Positions 8,691 to 17,711 are shown, counted from the first letter of the stretch. The stretch: DNA of 64,000 nt from Streptomyces rhizosphaerihabitans (GCF_025399795.1 NZ_JAODTZ010000041.1:28247-92246), one strand, 5' to 3'. Notes: generated by a model from the letters alone, not told the origin. Translations and numbers: made by a program.

Positions 8691-8848
8691 GGGGTGCCGA
8701 CCAGCGCGGCCATCGGCCATGAGTACCGGGTTCTCGGTGGCGACATCGAGGTCCTGGCGTATCCGCCGGTGAGGACCAGCGGATATGGGGAGCCGAGGGC
8801 GATCACATTCGCCAGGAGCCGCGTGTGCAGCTCTGGCATGTCCGTCAC
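8691..8848 (-). pseudogene. Truncated AbiEii-like nucleotidyltransferase toxin
   Basis: It starts with a GTG that overlaps the upstream stop (GTGA) and reads MPELHTRLLANVIALGSPYP then LVLTGGYA, the N-terminus of AbiEii/AbiGii-like nucleotidyltransferases. The next recognisable piece, DLDVATENPVLMAD, is in another frame. The segment carrying the second half of the nucleotidyltransferase signature (after GGYA) is missing. The reading then runs into the broken PLD gene. This is an internally deleted toxin remnant fused to an unrelated remnant. Family assignment is by motif. Confidence 0.6.
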
Positions 8849-9237
8849 GCGGCTGCCCGGGTGCGGGAGGCGAGCTGGGGGAAGGTGTCCTCCCACACAG
8901 TGCGCACGGTGCGACCGACCAGGGCGTGCAGCACCGACCACAACTGGAGGAGCAGGTCCTGGTTGAGGTAGCGGGGCAGGTCGTCGCGCAGTCCCTCGTG
9001 CAGGACAGTGCGGTACAGGCCCATGCGCTGGCGAGGCTTGCTCATGTCATATGAGGTCGTCCCCGACCAGGCCATGTGCAGAGGCAGCTCTACGACCCCT
9101 TGGATCGGGCCGTGCAACTCCTCCAGCGACTCCGGCAGACGCCGCCGGAACTTCTCCCGGTACAGCGCGAGGTCCTCGGCCTCCGCCCCCGAGAGGTTCT
9201 TCGGCATGGGTGCGGGGTGTTGTGGGCTGGAGGGCAT
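8845..9237 (-). CDS. Probable partner protein of the AbiEii-like toxin
   Basis: A 130-residue protein (ALYREKFRRRLPESLEELHG, VVELPLHMAWSG, GLYRTVLHEGLRDDLPRYL) of a type usually found directly upstream of an AbiEii-like nucleotidyltransferase in Streptomyces. Its stop overlaps the toxin start by 4 bp, as in a toxin-antitoxin operon. It is soluble and shows no recognisable DNA-binding motif. The frame is intact although the downstream toxin is wrecked, so it may be an orphan antitoxin. The antitoxin role is inferred only from position. Confidence 0.6.
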   Translation of the reverse strand: MPSSPQHPAPMPKNLSGAEAEDLALYREKFRRRLPESLEELHGPIQGVVELPLHMAWSGTTSYDMSKPRQRMGLYRTVLHEGLRDDLPRYLNQDLLLQLWSVLHALVGRTVRTVWEDTFPQLASRTRAAA

Positions 9238-9654
9238 GCCTCCATTCTGGGGCCGGAGTAGTGGCGCGGGTCATGATGAGCCAGCTGGCCTCTGGAGTGA
9301 GCGGGACGGAGCCTGCTGGGGCAACTGGTCGTGGCAGCTCGGTCTGGCCCGAGTGGGCGGGATGGGCTGTCGTCGACCGTGACGCTCGTTTGACGCTCTG
9401 GGCGCACTCACGCTGCGCGGCGAGCCGAGAAAGCTGCTCTGACCTGGTCTTTTCCGTGACTCGCTCAGGCCGACATCTTCCCGATGACGCATCACGTGGA
9501 GTGCGTTGTGATCCTGGAACCGGTGAAGACGAGCGCCTGACCTGCAGGTTCGGGGGCCTGTGCGGTGTGGCCGTTCCGGGCGGTACGAGGAGCCGCTCGA
9601 GGGTGCCGGCCCACTCGCCAGCGCGTTGACGCAGTCGGCCGGTGACGCGGATCT
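9238..9654. other. Intergenic region, no gene seen
   Basis: About 420 bases between two leftward genes. Open frames exist on both strands but lack coding character. The promoter of the upstream partner gene should lie at its left end. Confidence 0.4.
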
Positions 9655-10074
9655 TCAGGCGTCTCCCTTGGGTAGCGCGGCGAGGAACGCGTCGATGTCC
9701 TGACGGACGTGGCGCGAGACGTCGGTCAGGGCGGCGACGGTTTCCCTGAGTTCGTGAGCCGGCTCCGGGGCTGCGGCCCAGACCTCCGGCTTTCTGGTGA
9801 CGACCGCATACAGCAGGTCATCGTCGAACCAGCCGCCCTCGGCTCGCTTCGGCGCGGCGCTCCGCAGAATTTCCACCGCAAGGGGCAGCAGCCAGCGCAG
9901 CCCCACATCCTGGCCGATCAGCCGGGCCAGCTCGTGTGGCTCCAGGGTCGCGACCGGCCGACGGCGCAGCTCGTACACGTTCCTGACCATGGGGGTCGAA
10001 TCCGCGGGGGGAACCGGCCAACGCAGGCCCTCCAACTCCTCGACGGAGCTGCCGCGGTCGAGGTCTTCGGGCAT
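9655..10074 (-). CDS. CDI-system immunity-like protein
   Basis: A 139-residue protein resembling the CdiI family annotated as contact-dependent growth inhibition immunity proteins: SVEELEGLRWPVPPADSTPM, then VYELRRRPVATLEPHELARL, IGQDVGLRWLLPLAVEIL and DDDLLYAVV. Family members bind and neutralise a cognate toxin domain. No polymorphic toxin gene is visible next to it, and Streptomyces genomes carry many such orphans. The ATG at 10074 has GAGAGGA about 6 nt upstream; the open frame continues upstream but without homology-like sequence. Confidence 0.7.
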   Translation of the reverse strand: MPEDLDRGSSVEELEGLRWPVPPADSTPMVRNVYELRRRPVATLEPHELARLIGQDVGLRWLLPLAVEILRSAAPKRAEGGWFDDDLLYAVVTRKPEVWAAAPEPAHELRETVAALTDVSRHVRQDIDAFLAALPKGDA

Positions 10075-10304
10075 TGTCGGATCCTCTCGTGCTCCGCCGT
10101 GCGGCGCGGAGGCGTTCCTTCTTCGGTCATTCGAAGCACGGGGCAGCGCGCAGCAAGACGTGGGGCGCAGTGGCCGGACCGCCCCAAGTGAGCGTAACTG
10201 ATCGCCAGTTGTCGCTTCCTGATGGAAGCTCAACTGGTGTCACCACACGTTGCACGGATAGCGTTGCTCTACTTCAGAGATCCCCACCTCAACTGGAGTC
10301 CCAA

Positions 10305-10619
10305 GTGAACCGCCCCGCCCGGCCCGTCGAAGTAGCGCTCACCGCATCCACGGTCGTGCTGCTGACCGCCTGCGGCTCGGGAGGGGGCGACGGCTCGTCC
10401 TGCGACCGCCAGGTCCACATCGACGACGGCGGTTCGGGCGTGCCCTTCTACCGCGTCGATGAGCGCGGGGCGTCCACCAAGAACCGCAGGACGGGCAAGG
10501 TCACCACCACATCCGGCAAACCCGAGTCCGTGCTGCGGTACCGCGCGAGACCGGACAGGACCTCGCAGGGCGTCTGGAAGAACGTGTCCCTGACGACCGT
10601 CGCCGGGGGTTGCGGCTGA
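10305..10619 (+). CDS. Small lipoprotein
   Basis: A 104-residue protein with a short signal peptide ending in a lipobox (LLTAC), then a Gly/Ser linker and a soluble domain with one further cysteine pair candidate. It should be diacylated and anchored on the outer face of the membrane. The GTG at 10305 follows GGAG at good spacing. Its stop overlaps the ATG of the next gene (TGATG), so the two are co-translated. Function unknown. Confidence 0.7.
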   Translation: MNRPARPVEVALTASTVVLLTACGSGGGDGSSCDRQVHIDDGGSGVPFYRVDERGASTKNRRTGKVTTTSGKPESVLRYRARPDRTSQGVWKNVSLTTVAGGCG

Positions 10620-11518
10620 TGCGGTCGGCAGAGAGGCCGAACAGCCTCGCCGTCGTATCCGTTGCCGCTCTGCTCCCGCTCAGCATCGGCTGCTACCTGC
10701 TCGCCGCGATCGTGGGGTTGTTCCTCCTGGCGGACGACTTCGGTCCCGCCCTGCTGGTGCCCCTGTGGATCGTGCACGGCGTGCTCCTCGCCCTGCTGAT
10801 CCGGAAGCTGGGCGCCAAGGAGTCCAGCACGTACACGGCGCTGTTCATCGTGATCACCTCGCTGATGTCCGTGTACGTCGCCACCATGGCACGCGACGAT
10901 CTCACGCTGCAGCAGCGCGGGGAGAAGGTTACGGCCACCGTCGTGACGAAGTGGCGCGACCCGGCCGAAGGACGAAAGGCCCGCGACTACAACTACGCGC
11001 TGGACCGTCAGAACGGCACCAGGGTGCCGGGACCGGCCATGAAGACACCGTCCGACCGCTACGACATCGGTCAGAAGGTGACCGTGCTGGAGGACCCCCG
11101 GGGTGAACTCCGCCCCCGGACACCGGGCCAGGCGGACGCGACGGGCGAGGTGATCGGATCGGGTGCCTTCGCGCTCGCCGCACTCGGCGCCGTCGGCTGG
11201 ATGACCTGGCGGGCGTCGGACGCCGCGAGGCGGCGGGACGACAGAAAGCCGTCGGCCGGCATGCGCACGGTGTACAAGGCCGTCACCGGCAATCACACCA
11301 CGCGGGATGAGCAGGAGGAGAGTCTCCGCGAGGCCTTGCGCACATACCCTGCCGACCGCCGCGGCTACATAAAGGTCCAGCCCGAGGACTACCCCGATCT
11401 GACGCAGCACCGAGCCGCCCGCATCGGCTGGGAGGCGGGCCTGCGTGCGGAAGCTACGGGCAACCGGGGTTCGTGGCGTTTCAAGGAGACCGTGATCGAG
11501 GAAGTGCCGCACGACTGA
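10619..11518 (+). CDS. DUF3592-like membrane protein
   Basis: A 299-residue protein with about three N-terminal hydrophobic helices (VSVAALLPLSIGCYLLAAIV; ALLVPLWIVHGVLLALLI; FIVITSLMSVYVATM), an extracytoplasmic-type segment QQRGEKVTATVVTKW..GQKVTVLEDP that resembles DUF3592, another helix (GAFALAALGAVGWMTW), and a cytoplasmic charged tail. The ATG overlapping the lipoprotein stop was chosen over a TTG nine bases upstream. Coupling to the lipoprotein suggests a joint cell-envelope role. Function unknown. Confidence 0.65.
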   Translation: MRSAERPNSLAVVSVAALLPLSIGCYLLAAIVGLFLLADDFGPALLVPLWIVHGVLLALLIRKLGAKESSTYTALFIVITSLMSVYVATMARDDLTLQQRGEKVTATVVTKWRDPAEGRKARDYNYALDRQNGTRVPGPAMKTPSDRYDIGQKVTVLEDPRGELRPRTPGQADATGEVIGSGAFALAALGAVGWMTWRASDAARRRDDRKPSAGMRTVYKAVTGNHTTRDEQEESLREALRTYPADRRGYIKVQPEDYPDLTQHRAARIGWEAGLRAEATGNRGSWRFKETVIEEVPHD

Positions 11519-11606
11519 ACCGGGCAGATGAGGCCATGAGCCCCGCACGGTCGGGCCCGACGGCACCGACCGTGCGCGGTGACCCGAGATACGACCGTCT
11601 CACGGG

Positions 11607-12308
11607 ATGTCGACACAGCCAGGGAAAGCGAGTCGCACGGTGAAAGTCCCGGAAATACTGTCCCGTTTCGACGGGCGAGGCCACACCGAGTTCCTCCTCG
11701 GTGGCTTCGAAGCCGGAGACTCCGACACGATCACGGCGATCGGCTTCGAGTTCGGCTACGACCTCCAGGCAACCGGGACACCCAGCAAGAGCGCCATACG
11801 CCTGGTCTTCGTCCGGAACGATTCCCCGACAGCCCGCCAACGTGCCCAGCGGACTCAGGACCGACTGTGCGCGGGAGGCCCGCTCCTGCCGACATGGAAC
11901 GCTCCCTCTCCTGGTGCCCAGCCCGGCACGACCCGTCCCGTCACGGCCGTCGAAATGGCGTCGGCGCGCCGAGGTCTCATCGCTTACGAAGCCCACGGAG
12001 CAAGAGGTTTCGCCCTCCTCGTCGGGCTGCTAGGCCTCGGGAGCCTCATCGTCGCCGGGGTGCTGCGCGACCGGCCGGGCGCGGCGTTCGCCGTGCTGCT
12101 GGTCTTCGCCATCCCGTTCACCGTGACCGCGGCGTTCATCCCCCGATGGATGAAGCGCTGGTACGAGAAGAACCGGCGGCTGGTGGATCTTTACGACCAG
12201 CAGCGGACCGGCTGGGTCGAACCCCCACCTCCGCCGCCCGGCCCCTCGGGCCGGGGCCCCGGTACAGGGAACGGATTCAACGCCCGCGGTCGGAACAGCA
12301 CCGAGTGA
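11607..12308 (+). CDS. Membrane protein of unknown function
   Basis: A 233-residue protein. A soluble N-terminal half (RFDGRGHTEFLLGGFEAGDS) is followed by two transmembrane helices (FALLVGLLGLGSLIVAGVL; FAVLLVFAIPFTVTAAFI), a basic WMKRWYEKNRR stretch and a Pro/Gly-rich tail. No family recognised. The ATG at 11607 lacks a clear ribosome binding site; a GTG 33 bp further in is an alternative. No gene is seen in 12309-12544. Confidence 0.55.
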   Translation: MSTQPGKASRTVKVPEILSRFDGRGHTEFLLGGFEAGDSDTITAIGFEFGYDLQATGTPSKSAIRLVFVRNDSPTARQRAQRTQDRLCAGGPLLPTWNAPSPGAQPGTTRPVTAVEMASARRGLIAYEAHGARGFALLVGLLGLGSLIVAGVLRDRPGAAFAVLLVFAIPFTVTAAFIPRWMKRWYEKNRRLVDLYDQQRTGWVEPPPPPPGPSGRGPGTGNGFNARGRNSTE

Positions 12309-12544
12309 CCGCGCCTCCCGGCACAGCCGAAGCTCCGGGTGAGAGCCCGTCACCGTGGCCGCGGCTCGGCCGGGCCCCTTCTCGAAAGCGACCAGGGCGC
12401 CCCGATAGCCGTACGGACGATCTTCCGCACGCAAGCAATGAATGACAGGTTCTGCTCAAAGATTGGCCAAGCGCCGGACGTCCTCCCGCCCGCGTGGTCG
12501 GGTCTCCCGCGACGGCTCTGTCGAAGCTCGTTCGGGAGGATCTG

Positions 12545-15232
12545 GTGTCAGAAACAACCCGCAAGAGACGATGGTTCACGATCTGTGCCATCACCGCGTC
12601 CGCCGCCCTCGCCGCGATACCCGCGGGCGCGGCGCCCGGCCGGGGCGGCAGCCCCTTCGGGGTTCGTGCCCTTGAGCAACTCGCCGCCGAACGCGCGCAG
12701 TCGGGGGGCGCTGTCACCCCCAAGGTGACGGCGGACGACGACGGCGGCGACGACGGCAACGAAGCCGACGAGATAGCCGAGGGTGCAGACCAGTACGCCG
12801 AGGCCCGCACCTCGCCCGGCGTCGTCGCACCCGGCGCGTATGGTGCCGCTTGGAGCAGTCTCGCCAACCTGCCGTCCACTGGAGGCAGTTGGCGCAACGT
12901 CACCGATCTGCCGTACAGCTCGGACGACGCGCGCTACCGCGACTACGACTCCAACTCCAGCGGTGGTTCGGGCAATGTCACCGGGCGGATGGCCGCGATG
13001 GCGGCCGATGGTGACGGGTACGTCTACGCCGGCAGCGCGGGCGGCGGCATATGGCGGTCCCGGTCAGGCGGCGGGCACTGGCAGCCCATCAGCGACAAGC
13101 TGTCCTCCCAGTCGACCGGCGCGCTGGCGCTGGACGGGTCCGGGCGCCTATGGCTGGGCACCGGCGAGGCGAACACCAACGCGGACGCGTACCTCGGCAG
13201 CGGGGTGTACGTGCTGAGCGACCCGCACCACGGTACGTTTTCGTCCCGCAGCCGGGTCGGCGGTGACGAGCTGGAGAGCACCACCGTCCACCAACTGCGG
13301 TTCGGCGGCGGCAAGGTGTGGGCGGCGACCAGCGAGGGGGTGTGGAGCCACTCCACGAAGACCCTCGGCGGCGCCTGGAAGCTGGAGTTCGCGCCCAACC
13401 CCGACTACCTGCCGGGCGGTTCACTGGCCGACGACGCCTCGGCCCCGTACAAGAACATCACCAACGACATCGCGATCGACCCGAAGAACCCCGTCAAGGT
13501 GGTCCTCGCGGTCGGCTGGCGCAGCGGTGACGACTACAACGGCTTCTACACCAAGGGCACGGACGGCACCTGGACGCGGATCACCAGTGGCCTGGGCGAC
13601 CTGCCGTCCGACGCGGACAACGTCGGCGACGTCACCTTCGCCCGGTCCGCCGACGGCTCCCGCTACTACGCCATCGATCAGTCGCCGGAGCAACTGAACA
13701 CCAACCCGGACAGCGGTCTGGAGGGCTTCTACGTCTCCAAGTCCGGCTCTCCCACCGGACCTTGGACCAAGATCGCTGACTACCAGCAGCTGGCGGCCGA
13801 CGGTTCGGCGCTGACCTCCAGCGGTTACATGCCGGGCGTACAGGCTTGGTACAACCAGTTCCTGACGGTCGACCCGGCGAACGCGGAGCATGTGTACGCG
13901 GGGCTCGAAGAGGTCTACGAGACCAAGGACGGCGGGAGCAACTGGTCGACGGTCGGCCCGTACTGGAACTTCGGCTTCTCCTGCTGGAGCATCGACCCGG
14001 CGAAGCAGACCGGTGACTGCAACCAGACCACCCACTCCGACCAGCACGGCGTCGCCATCGGCAGCTACCACGGCAAGAGTTATGTGTACGTCGGCAACGA
14101 CGGCGGTGCCTACAAGCGCCCGGTCGACGGTTCCCAGGACTCCTCGGGCCACGCCACCGACTGGACCTCCCTCAACGACGGCACCATCGACACCCTCCAG
14201 TACTACTCGGTGGGCATCGGCAAGGACCGTACGTACGGCGGAGTCTCCGTCACCGGCGGCCTGCAGGACAACGGCCAGTCGATTCTGCGCAGCAACGACA
14301 AGGTGATGGGCTCCAACTTCGGCGGTGACGGCGGCGACACCCTCACCGACCCGGCCAACGGTTGCAACATCGCCGAGGAATACGTCTACCTTTCCGTCCA
14401 GGTCACCCAGAACTGTGCGGTGAACGACGGTAGTTGGGTAACCGATCCCAGCAAGGTCACGTCGTACAACGTCGCCCCGGCCGACAACGCCACGAGCGAG
14501 GCCCGCTTCATCGCCCCGCTCGCGGCGGACATGAAGAACAGCTCGACATGGATCGCCGGTGGCCGTCATGTCTGGGTGCAGACACACGGCTACGCCATCC
14601 GCAGTGGCGACGAGTGGACGAGCGTCCGCGACCTCGGTGCCGGGCGCACCGCGACCGCCGTCGCCGCCTCCGGCGGCAAGGTGTACGCCGCGTGGTGCGG
14701 CCCCTGCAACAACCAGGGCTTCGCGCGCGGCATCTCCGTCGGCAACGCTGGGGGCACCTCCCGGACGAAGTCTGGGGGAGGTAGCGGCTGGCACGACATC
14801 AACCTGCCGGCCACGGGCACGGACGGCACGGTGCCCAACCGCTACCTCAGCGGCTTCGCCATCGACCCGAAGAACGCCGACCACGTGTATCTGGAGGTCA
14901 ACGGCTTCTCCCGGCACTGGACCGAGGGACCCGGCGCGGGGGTCGGCCACGTCTTCGAGTCGACCGACGGCGGCACCACCTGGAAGGACATCTCCGCCAA
15001 CCTCCCCGACGTACCGGCCAACTCCGCGGTCGTCACGGCGAACGGCGGTCTCGCCGTCGCCACCGACCTGGGCGTGGTCTACCGGGCGCCGGGCCGTGCG
15101 ACGTGGCAGCGCGTCGGACAGCTCCCGGCGGTCGCCGTGCTCCAGCTGAAGCTGAGCCCGGACGGCGCCACCCTGTACGCGGCCACGCACGGCCGCGGCA
15201 TCTACACGATCAAGGTGCGCGACTGCGGCTGA
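12545..15232 (+). CDS. Secreted BNR/propeller-repeat protein
   Basis: An 895-residue exported protein. A Sec-type signal peptide (RKRRWFTICAITASAALAAI, cleavage near AGA) is followed by an acidic spacer and then repeated propeller blades with Asp-box-like motifs (SRSGGGHW, SKSGSPTGPW, ETKDGGSNWSTV, ESTDGGTTWKDI), as in sialidases and xyloglucanase-like glycosidases. Whether it is catalytic or only carbohydrate-binding cannot be told. The GTG at 12545 has GGGAGGA upstream; an earlier in-frame ATG lacks a signal-peptide-like context. Residues around 736-746 are encoded by an intergenic-type palindrome. A bidirectional hairpin follows the stop. Confidence 0.8.
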   Translation: MSETTRKRRWFTICAITASAALAAIPAGAAPGRGGSPFGVRALEQLAAERAQSGGAVTPKVTADDDGGDDGNEADEIAEGADQYAEARTSPGVVAPGAYGAAWSSLANLPSTGGSWRNVTDLPYSSDDARYRDYDSNSSGGSGNVTGRMAAMAADGDGYVYAGSAGGGIWRSRSGGGHWQPISDKLSSQSTGALALDGSGRLWLGTGEANTNADAYLGSGVYVLSDPHHGTFSSRSRVGGDELESTTVHQLRFGGGKVWAATSEGVWSHSTKTLGGAWKLEFAPNPDYLPGGSLADDASAPYKNITNDIAIDPKNPVKVVLAVGWRSGDDYNGFYTKGTDGTWTRITSGLGDLPSDADNVGDVTFARSADGSRYYAIDQSPEQLNTNPDSGLEGFYVSKSGSPTGPWTKIADYQQLAADGSALTSSGYMPGVQAWYNQFLTVDPANAEHVYAGLEEVYETKDGGSNWSTVGPYWNFGFSCWSIDPAKQTGDCNQTTHSDQHGVAIGSYHGKSYVYVGNDGGAYKRPVDGSQDSSGHATDWTSLNDGTIDTLQYYSVGIGKDRTYGGVSVTGGLQDNGQSILRSNDKVMGSNFGGDGGDTLTDPANGCNIAEEYVYLSVQVTQNCAVNDGSWVTDPSKVTSYNVAPADNATSEARFIAPLAADMKNSSTWIAGGRHVWVQTHGYAIRSGDEWTSVRDLGAGRTATAVAASGGKVYAAWCGPCNNQGFARGISVGNAGGTSRTKSGGGSGWHDINLPATGTDGTVPNRYLSGFAIDPKNADHVYLEVNGFSRHWTEGPGAGVGHVFESTDGGTTWKDISANLPDVPANSAVVTANGGLAVATDLGVVYRAPGRATWQRVGQLPAVAVLQLKLSPDGATLYAATHGRGIYTIKVRDCG
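14749..14782. repeat. Intergenic-type palindrome inside a coding region
   Basis: TGGGGGCACCTCCC followed by a short spacer and TGGGGGAGGT matches the palindrome seen intergenically at 53728-53760. Here it lies in frame within the propeller gene and encodes a Gly/Ser/Thr-rich insert (GGTSRTKSGGG). Confidence 0.65.
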
Positions 15233-15243
15233 CGCACTGAAGC

Positions 15244-15281
15244 CGCAGGGGTGATTCCGGGTCTCCGGGGTCACCCCTGCG
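15244..15281. terminator. Bidirectional terminator
   Basis: Perfect 11-bp arms (CGCAGGGGTGA and TCACCCCTGCG) around a 16-nt loop separate two convergent genes. The right arm overlaps the stop codon of the reverse-strand lipoprotein. Confidence 0.7.
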
Positions 15282-15846
15282 TCGTGTACGGCACCACCCT
15301 CACGTGCAGGGTGAAGGCGACGCGCGGCGCGCCGGCCACATCCGGCGCCTTCGCAGACACGGTGACGTCCGCCGTGCCGCCCCTTGTCCCGGCGCAGCGC
15401 ACCGAGACCCGGGCGGTGCCGTCCGCCGCCGTCTCCCACCCGGAGACCAGAGCGAAAGCAGGCGCGGAACTCAGCGCGCCCGTCCACCGTTTGTCGTCGT
15501 TCCGCGGCCGGAGGACCAGGGACACCGTGGTGCCGGGCCGTACGCACAGGTGTCGTTCGGGCGCGTCGCCGGGGATGACGCCGACCTCCGCATGCCCGGC
15601 GGCGCACTTCCCCGGCGAAGCGGAGGGCGTGATGGCGGGCGTGGACGGGCTGTGCCCCGTCGGACTCGCCGGCGCGGCCGAGGACGGGGCCGCGGAGGAG
15701 CGTGTCGGCGCACCTGTCGACGGTCCCGGCGATCCCGCCGAGCGGCTCCCGGACGGCCCGATCGCCGATCCGTCACCGGTCGACGCGCCGCAGGCAGCCA
15801 GGACGAACACTCCGGCGACCATCCACCCTCCGGCCCACCACCGCAT
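15271..15846 (-). CDS. Lipoprotein
   Basis: A 191-residue protein. It has a signal peptide with lipobox (VFVLAAC), a Ser/Pro/Gly/Thr-rich wall-spanning linker of about 50 residues, then a beta-rich domain (HLCVRPGTTVSLVLRPRNDD; VAFTLHVRVVPYTTQ). Two cysteines in the domain may pair. It is divergent from the Wadjet operon and shares its promoter region. Function unknown; no sign that it takes part in Wadjet. Confidence 0.65.
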   Translation of the reverse strand: MRWWAGGWMVAGVFVLAACGASTGDGSAIGPSGSRSAGSPGPSTGAPTRSSAAPSSAAPASPTGHSPSTPAITPSASPGKCAAGHAEVGVIPGDAPERHLCVRPGTTVSLVLRPRNDDKRWTGALSSAPAFALVSGWETAADGTARVSVRCAGTRGGTADVTVSAKAPDVAGAPRVAFTLHVRVVPYTTQG

Positions 15847-16004
15847 GTCCGTACCTCCCGGTCCCCTCGTACGACTACCAGCATGCCCCGCCCACGACAT
15901 CGCCGTTGCCCAATCCCCGCCGCGTACTCGGCTGGGCGAAAAGACGGGCGAAATTCGGACATCGTGCAAGGTGGGGGATGCCGGTCCGGGAGGATGGGCC
16001 AACG

Positions 16005-17711
16005 ATGACAGTCCAGACTCCCGGCCGAGATCCCGCCGACTACACCCCCTTCACCCACCTCACCGTCCCCAACTCCGCCCTCTATCGGCAGGTGATGCGG
16101 GCCTTCCTCGCGGCCAAGGAACGGTTCGCGGTGCATCTGCGGCCGGAGGATGTGCACGCCGCCATGGAGGCGGGGAGCAGGCCGGCCGACGTGGAGTCGG
16201 TGGTGAAGGCGCTGGACAGTCTTGTCGGCTGGGGCAATCTGCGGGCGGATCCGGACACCGCGCGGGTGACGGCGGTGGAGGACTTCTACCGGAAGCGGTA
16301 CATCTACCAGCTCACCCGGGCCGGCGAGGCGGCCGAGGCGGCGCTGGGGACGTACGACGAGGTGCTGGGGCGGCGCGGTGAACTCCAGGCGGTCGCGCTG
16401 CACGACATCGTCACGCAGGTGCGGGCGCTGCTGGTGATCGCGGCGGAGGACGAGCCCGACCCGGCCAAGGCGTACGTCGCCCTGTCCGTGCTGACGGCGC
16501 GCTTCACCGACCTCGCGGACAACGCCCGCGCCTTCATGGGGTCCCTCCAGCGCACCATCGACCTGCACGACATCGAGGTCGAGGCGTTCCTCGCGTACAA
16601 GGACCGGCTGATCCAGTACCTGGAGCGGTTCATCCAGGACCTCATCACGCTCGGCGGGAGGATCGCCCTGCTGATCGGCGAGCTGGAGGAGCAGGGCCGG
16701 GTGGGGTCGTTGCTGCGGCTCGCCGCGGTCCGGGAGGCCGCCGACGCCGCTCCCGAGGACGCCGAGCACGCCGAGGCGGCGGCGCGGGAGAAGTGGGCCG
16801 CGCGGTGGTCCGGGCTCGCGGAGTGGTTCGTCTCGTCGGAAGGGCGGGCGTCGCAGGCCAGGCTGCTGCGTGGACGGGCCCTCGGATCCATCCCTCAACT
16901 GCTTTCGGTCGTACGTCAGTTGAATGAACGACGGGCAGGCCGTTCCGACCGCTCGGCCGACTTCCGCGCGCTGGCGCGCTGGTTCGCCCAGGCACCGGAC
17001 GACGAGACGCGACACCGGCTGTGGCGGGTGGCGTTCGGGCTGTACTCCTCCCGGCACCTGACGGTGGACGCAGACACCCTCGACGAACGTACGGCCTCGC
17101 CGGAGCCGGCCTCGACCCCGTGGCGCCAGGCTCGACCACTGCGGATCAGCCCACACCTGCGCCGAACCGGCAGCTACGAGCGGCGCGGCAAGCCGCGCAG
17201 GGTGGCGGACCGGGGTGAGGCGAAGCGCCGGCTCGCCGAGATCGCCGCCCGCCAGGCGGAGCAGACGGGCGCGGCCCGCGCCCGACTCGCGACGGGCGGC
17301 CCGATCCGGCTGTCCCGGCTGGGAGAACTCGACCCGCTCTCCTTCCAGTTGTTCCTGCGCCTGCTCGGGGACGCCCTCGCCACTTGGCGGCCGGGCATGA
17401 CGAGCACCGCCGCGACCAGTGGGGACGGCTCGATGGAGATCCGATTGACCGCGCCCGTCGACGGCTCGACCGCCGAAGTGCGCACACCGGACGGGGTGTT
17501 CAGCGGACCGGACCATCTGATCGAGATCGTCGACCTCACGGCGGGGGCGGTCGACCTCACGGCGCGGGAGAGGGGCCCGGCCGACGTCTCCGCCGAACCA
17601 CCGATCTTCGCCCCGGCCGAATCGAGTCCGGCGGCCAACGTGTCCGTCCCCCGGGCGGGTATCCCCCACCAGTCCTCCCGGACCGCCGCACCCTTGGGGG
17701 AGGACCGATGA
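16005..17711 (+). CDS. jetA: Wadjet type II JetA (kleisin-like subunit)
   Basis: A 568-residue protein of the TIGR02677 family, the first gene of type II Wadjet. In Wadjet complexes JetA is the kleisin that links the JetC SMC-like ATPase heads and recruits JetB. Visible features are an N-terminal winged-helix-like region (YRQVMRAFLAAKERF; DVESVVKALDSLVGWGNL), a long helical middle, and a basic C-terminal part before an acidic tail. The ATG at 16005 is preceded by GGGAGGA; an in-frame ATG at 15978 would add nine residues. The end overlaps jetB by 4 bp, and a hairpin (17672-17705) lies in the last codons. Confidence 0.9.
   Translation: MTVQTPGRDPADYTPFTHLTVPNSALYRQVMRAFLAAKERFAVHLRPEDVHAAMEAGSRPADVESVVKALDSLVGWGNLRADPDTARVTAVEDFYRKRYIYQLTRAGEAAEAALGTYDEVLGRRGELQAVALHDIVTQVRALLVIAAEDEPDPAKAYVALSVLTARFTDLADNARAFMGSLQRTIDLHDIEVEAFLAYKDRLIQYLERFIQDLITLGGRIALLIGELEEQGRVGSLLRLAAVREAADAAPEDAEHAEAAAREKWAARWSGLAEWFVSSEGRASQARLLRGRALGSIPQLLSVVRQLNERRAGRSDRSADFRALARWFAQAPDDETRHRLWRVAFGLYSSRHLTVDADTLDERTASPEPASTPWRQARPLRISPHLRRTGSYERRGKPRRVADRGEAKRRLAEIAARQAEQTGAARARLATGGPIRLSRLGELDPLSFQLFLRLLGDALATWRPGMTSTAATSGDGSMEIRLTAPVDGSTAEVRTPDGVFSGPDHLIEIVDLTAGAVDLTARERGPADVSAEPPIFAPAESSPAANVSVPRAGIPHQSSRTAAPLGEDR
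17672..17705 (+). promoter_or_regulatory. Hairpin covering the jetB ribosome binding site
   Basis: GTCCTCCC (17672-17679) pairs perfectly with GGGAGGAC (17698-17705). The right arm contains the jetB Shine-Dalgarno GGGGGAGG. Folding in the absence of ribosomes finishing jetA would hide it, which would enforce coupled jetA-jetB translation. The sequence resembles the palindromic repeats seen elsewhere in the window. The effect is inferred. Confidence 0.45.

Noticed and set aside
8009..8848. A single intact PLD-toxin fusion protein
   Set aside because: At least three frames are needed and the toxin signature is missing, so it is a decayed composite.
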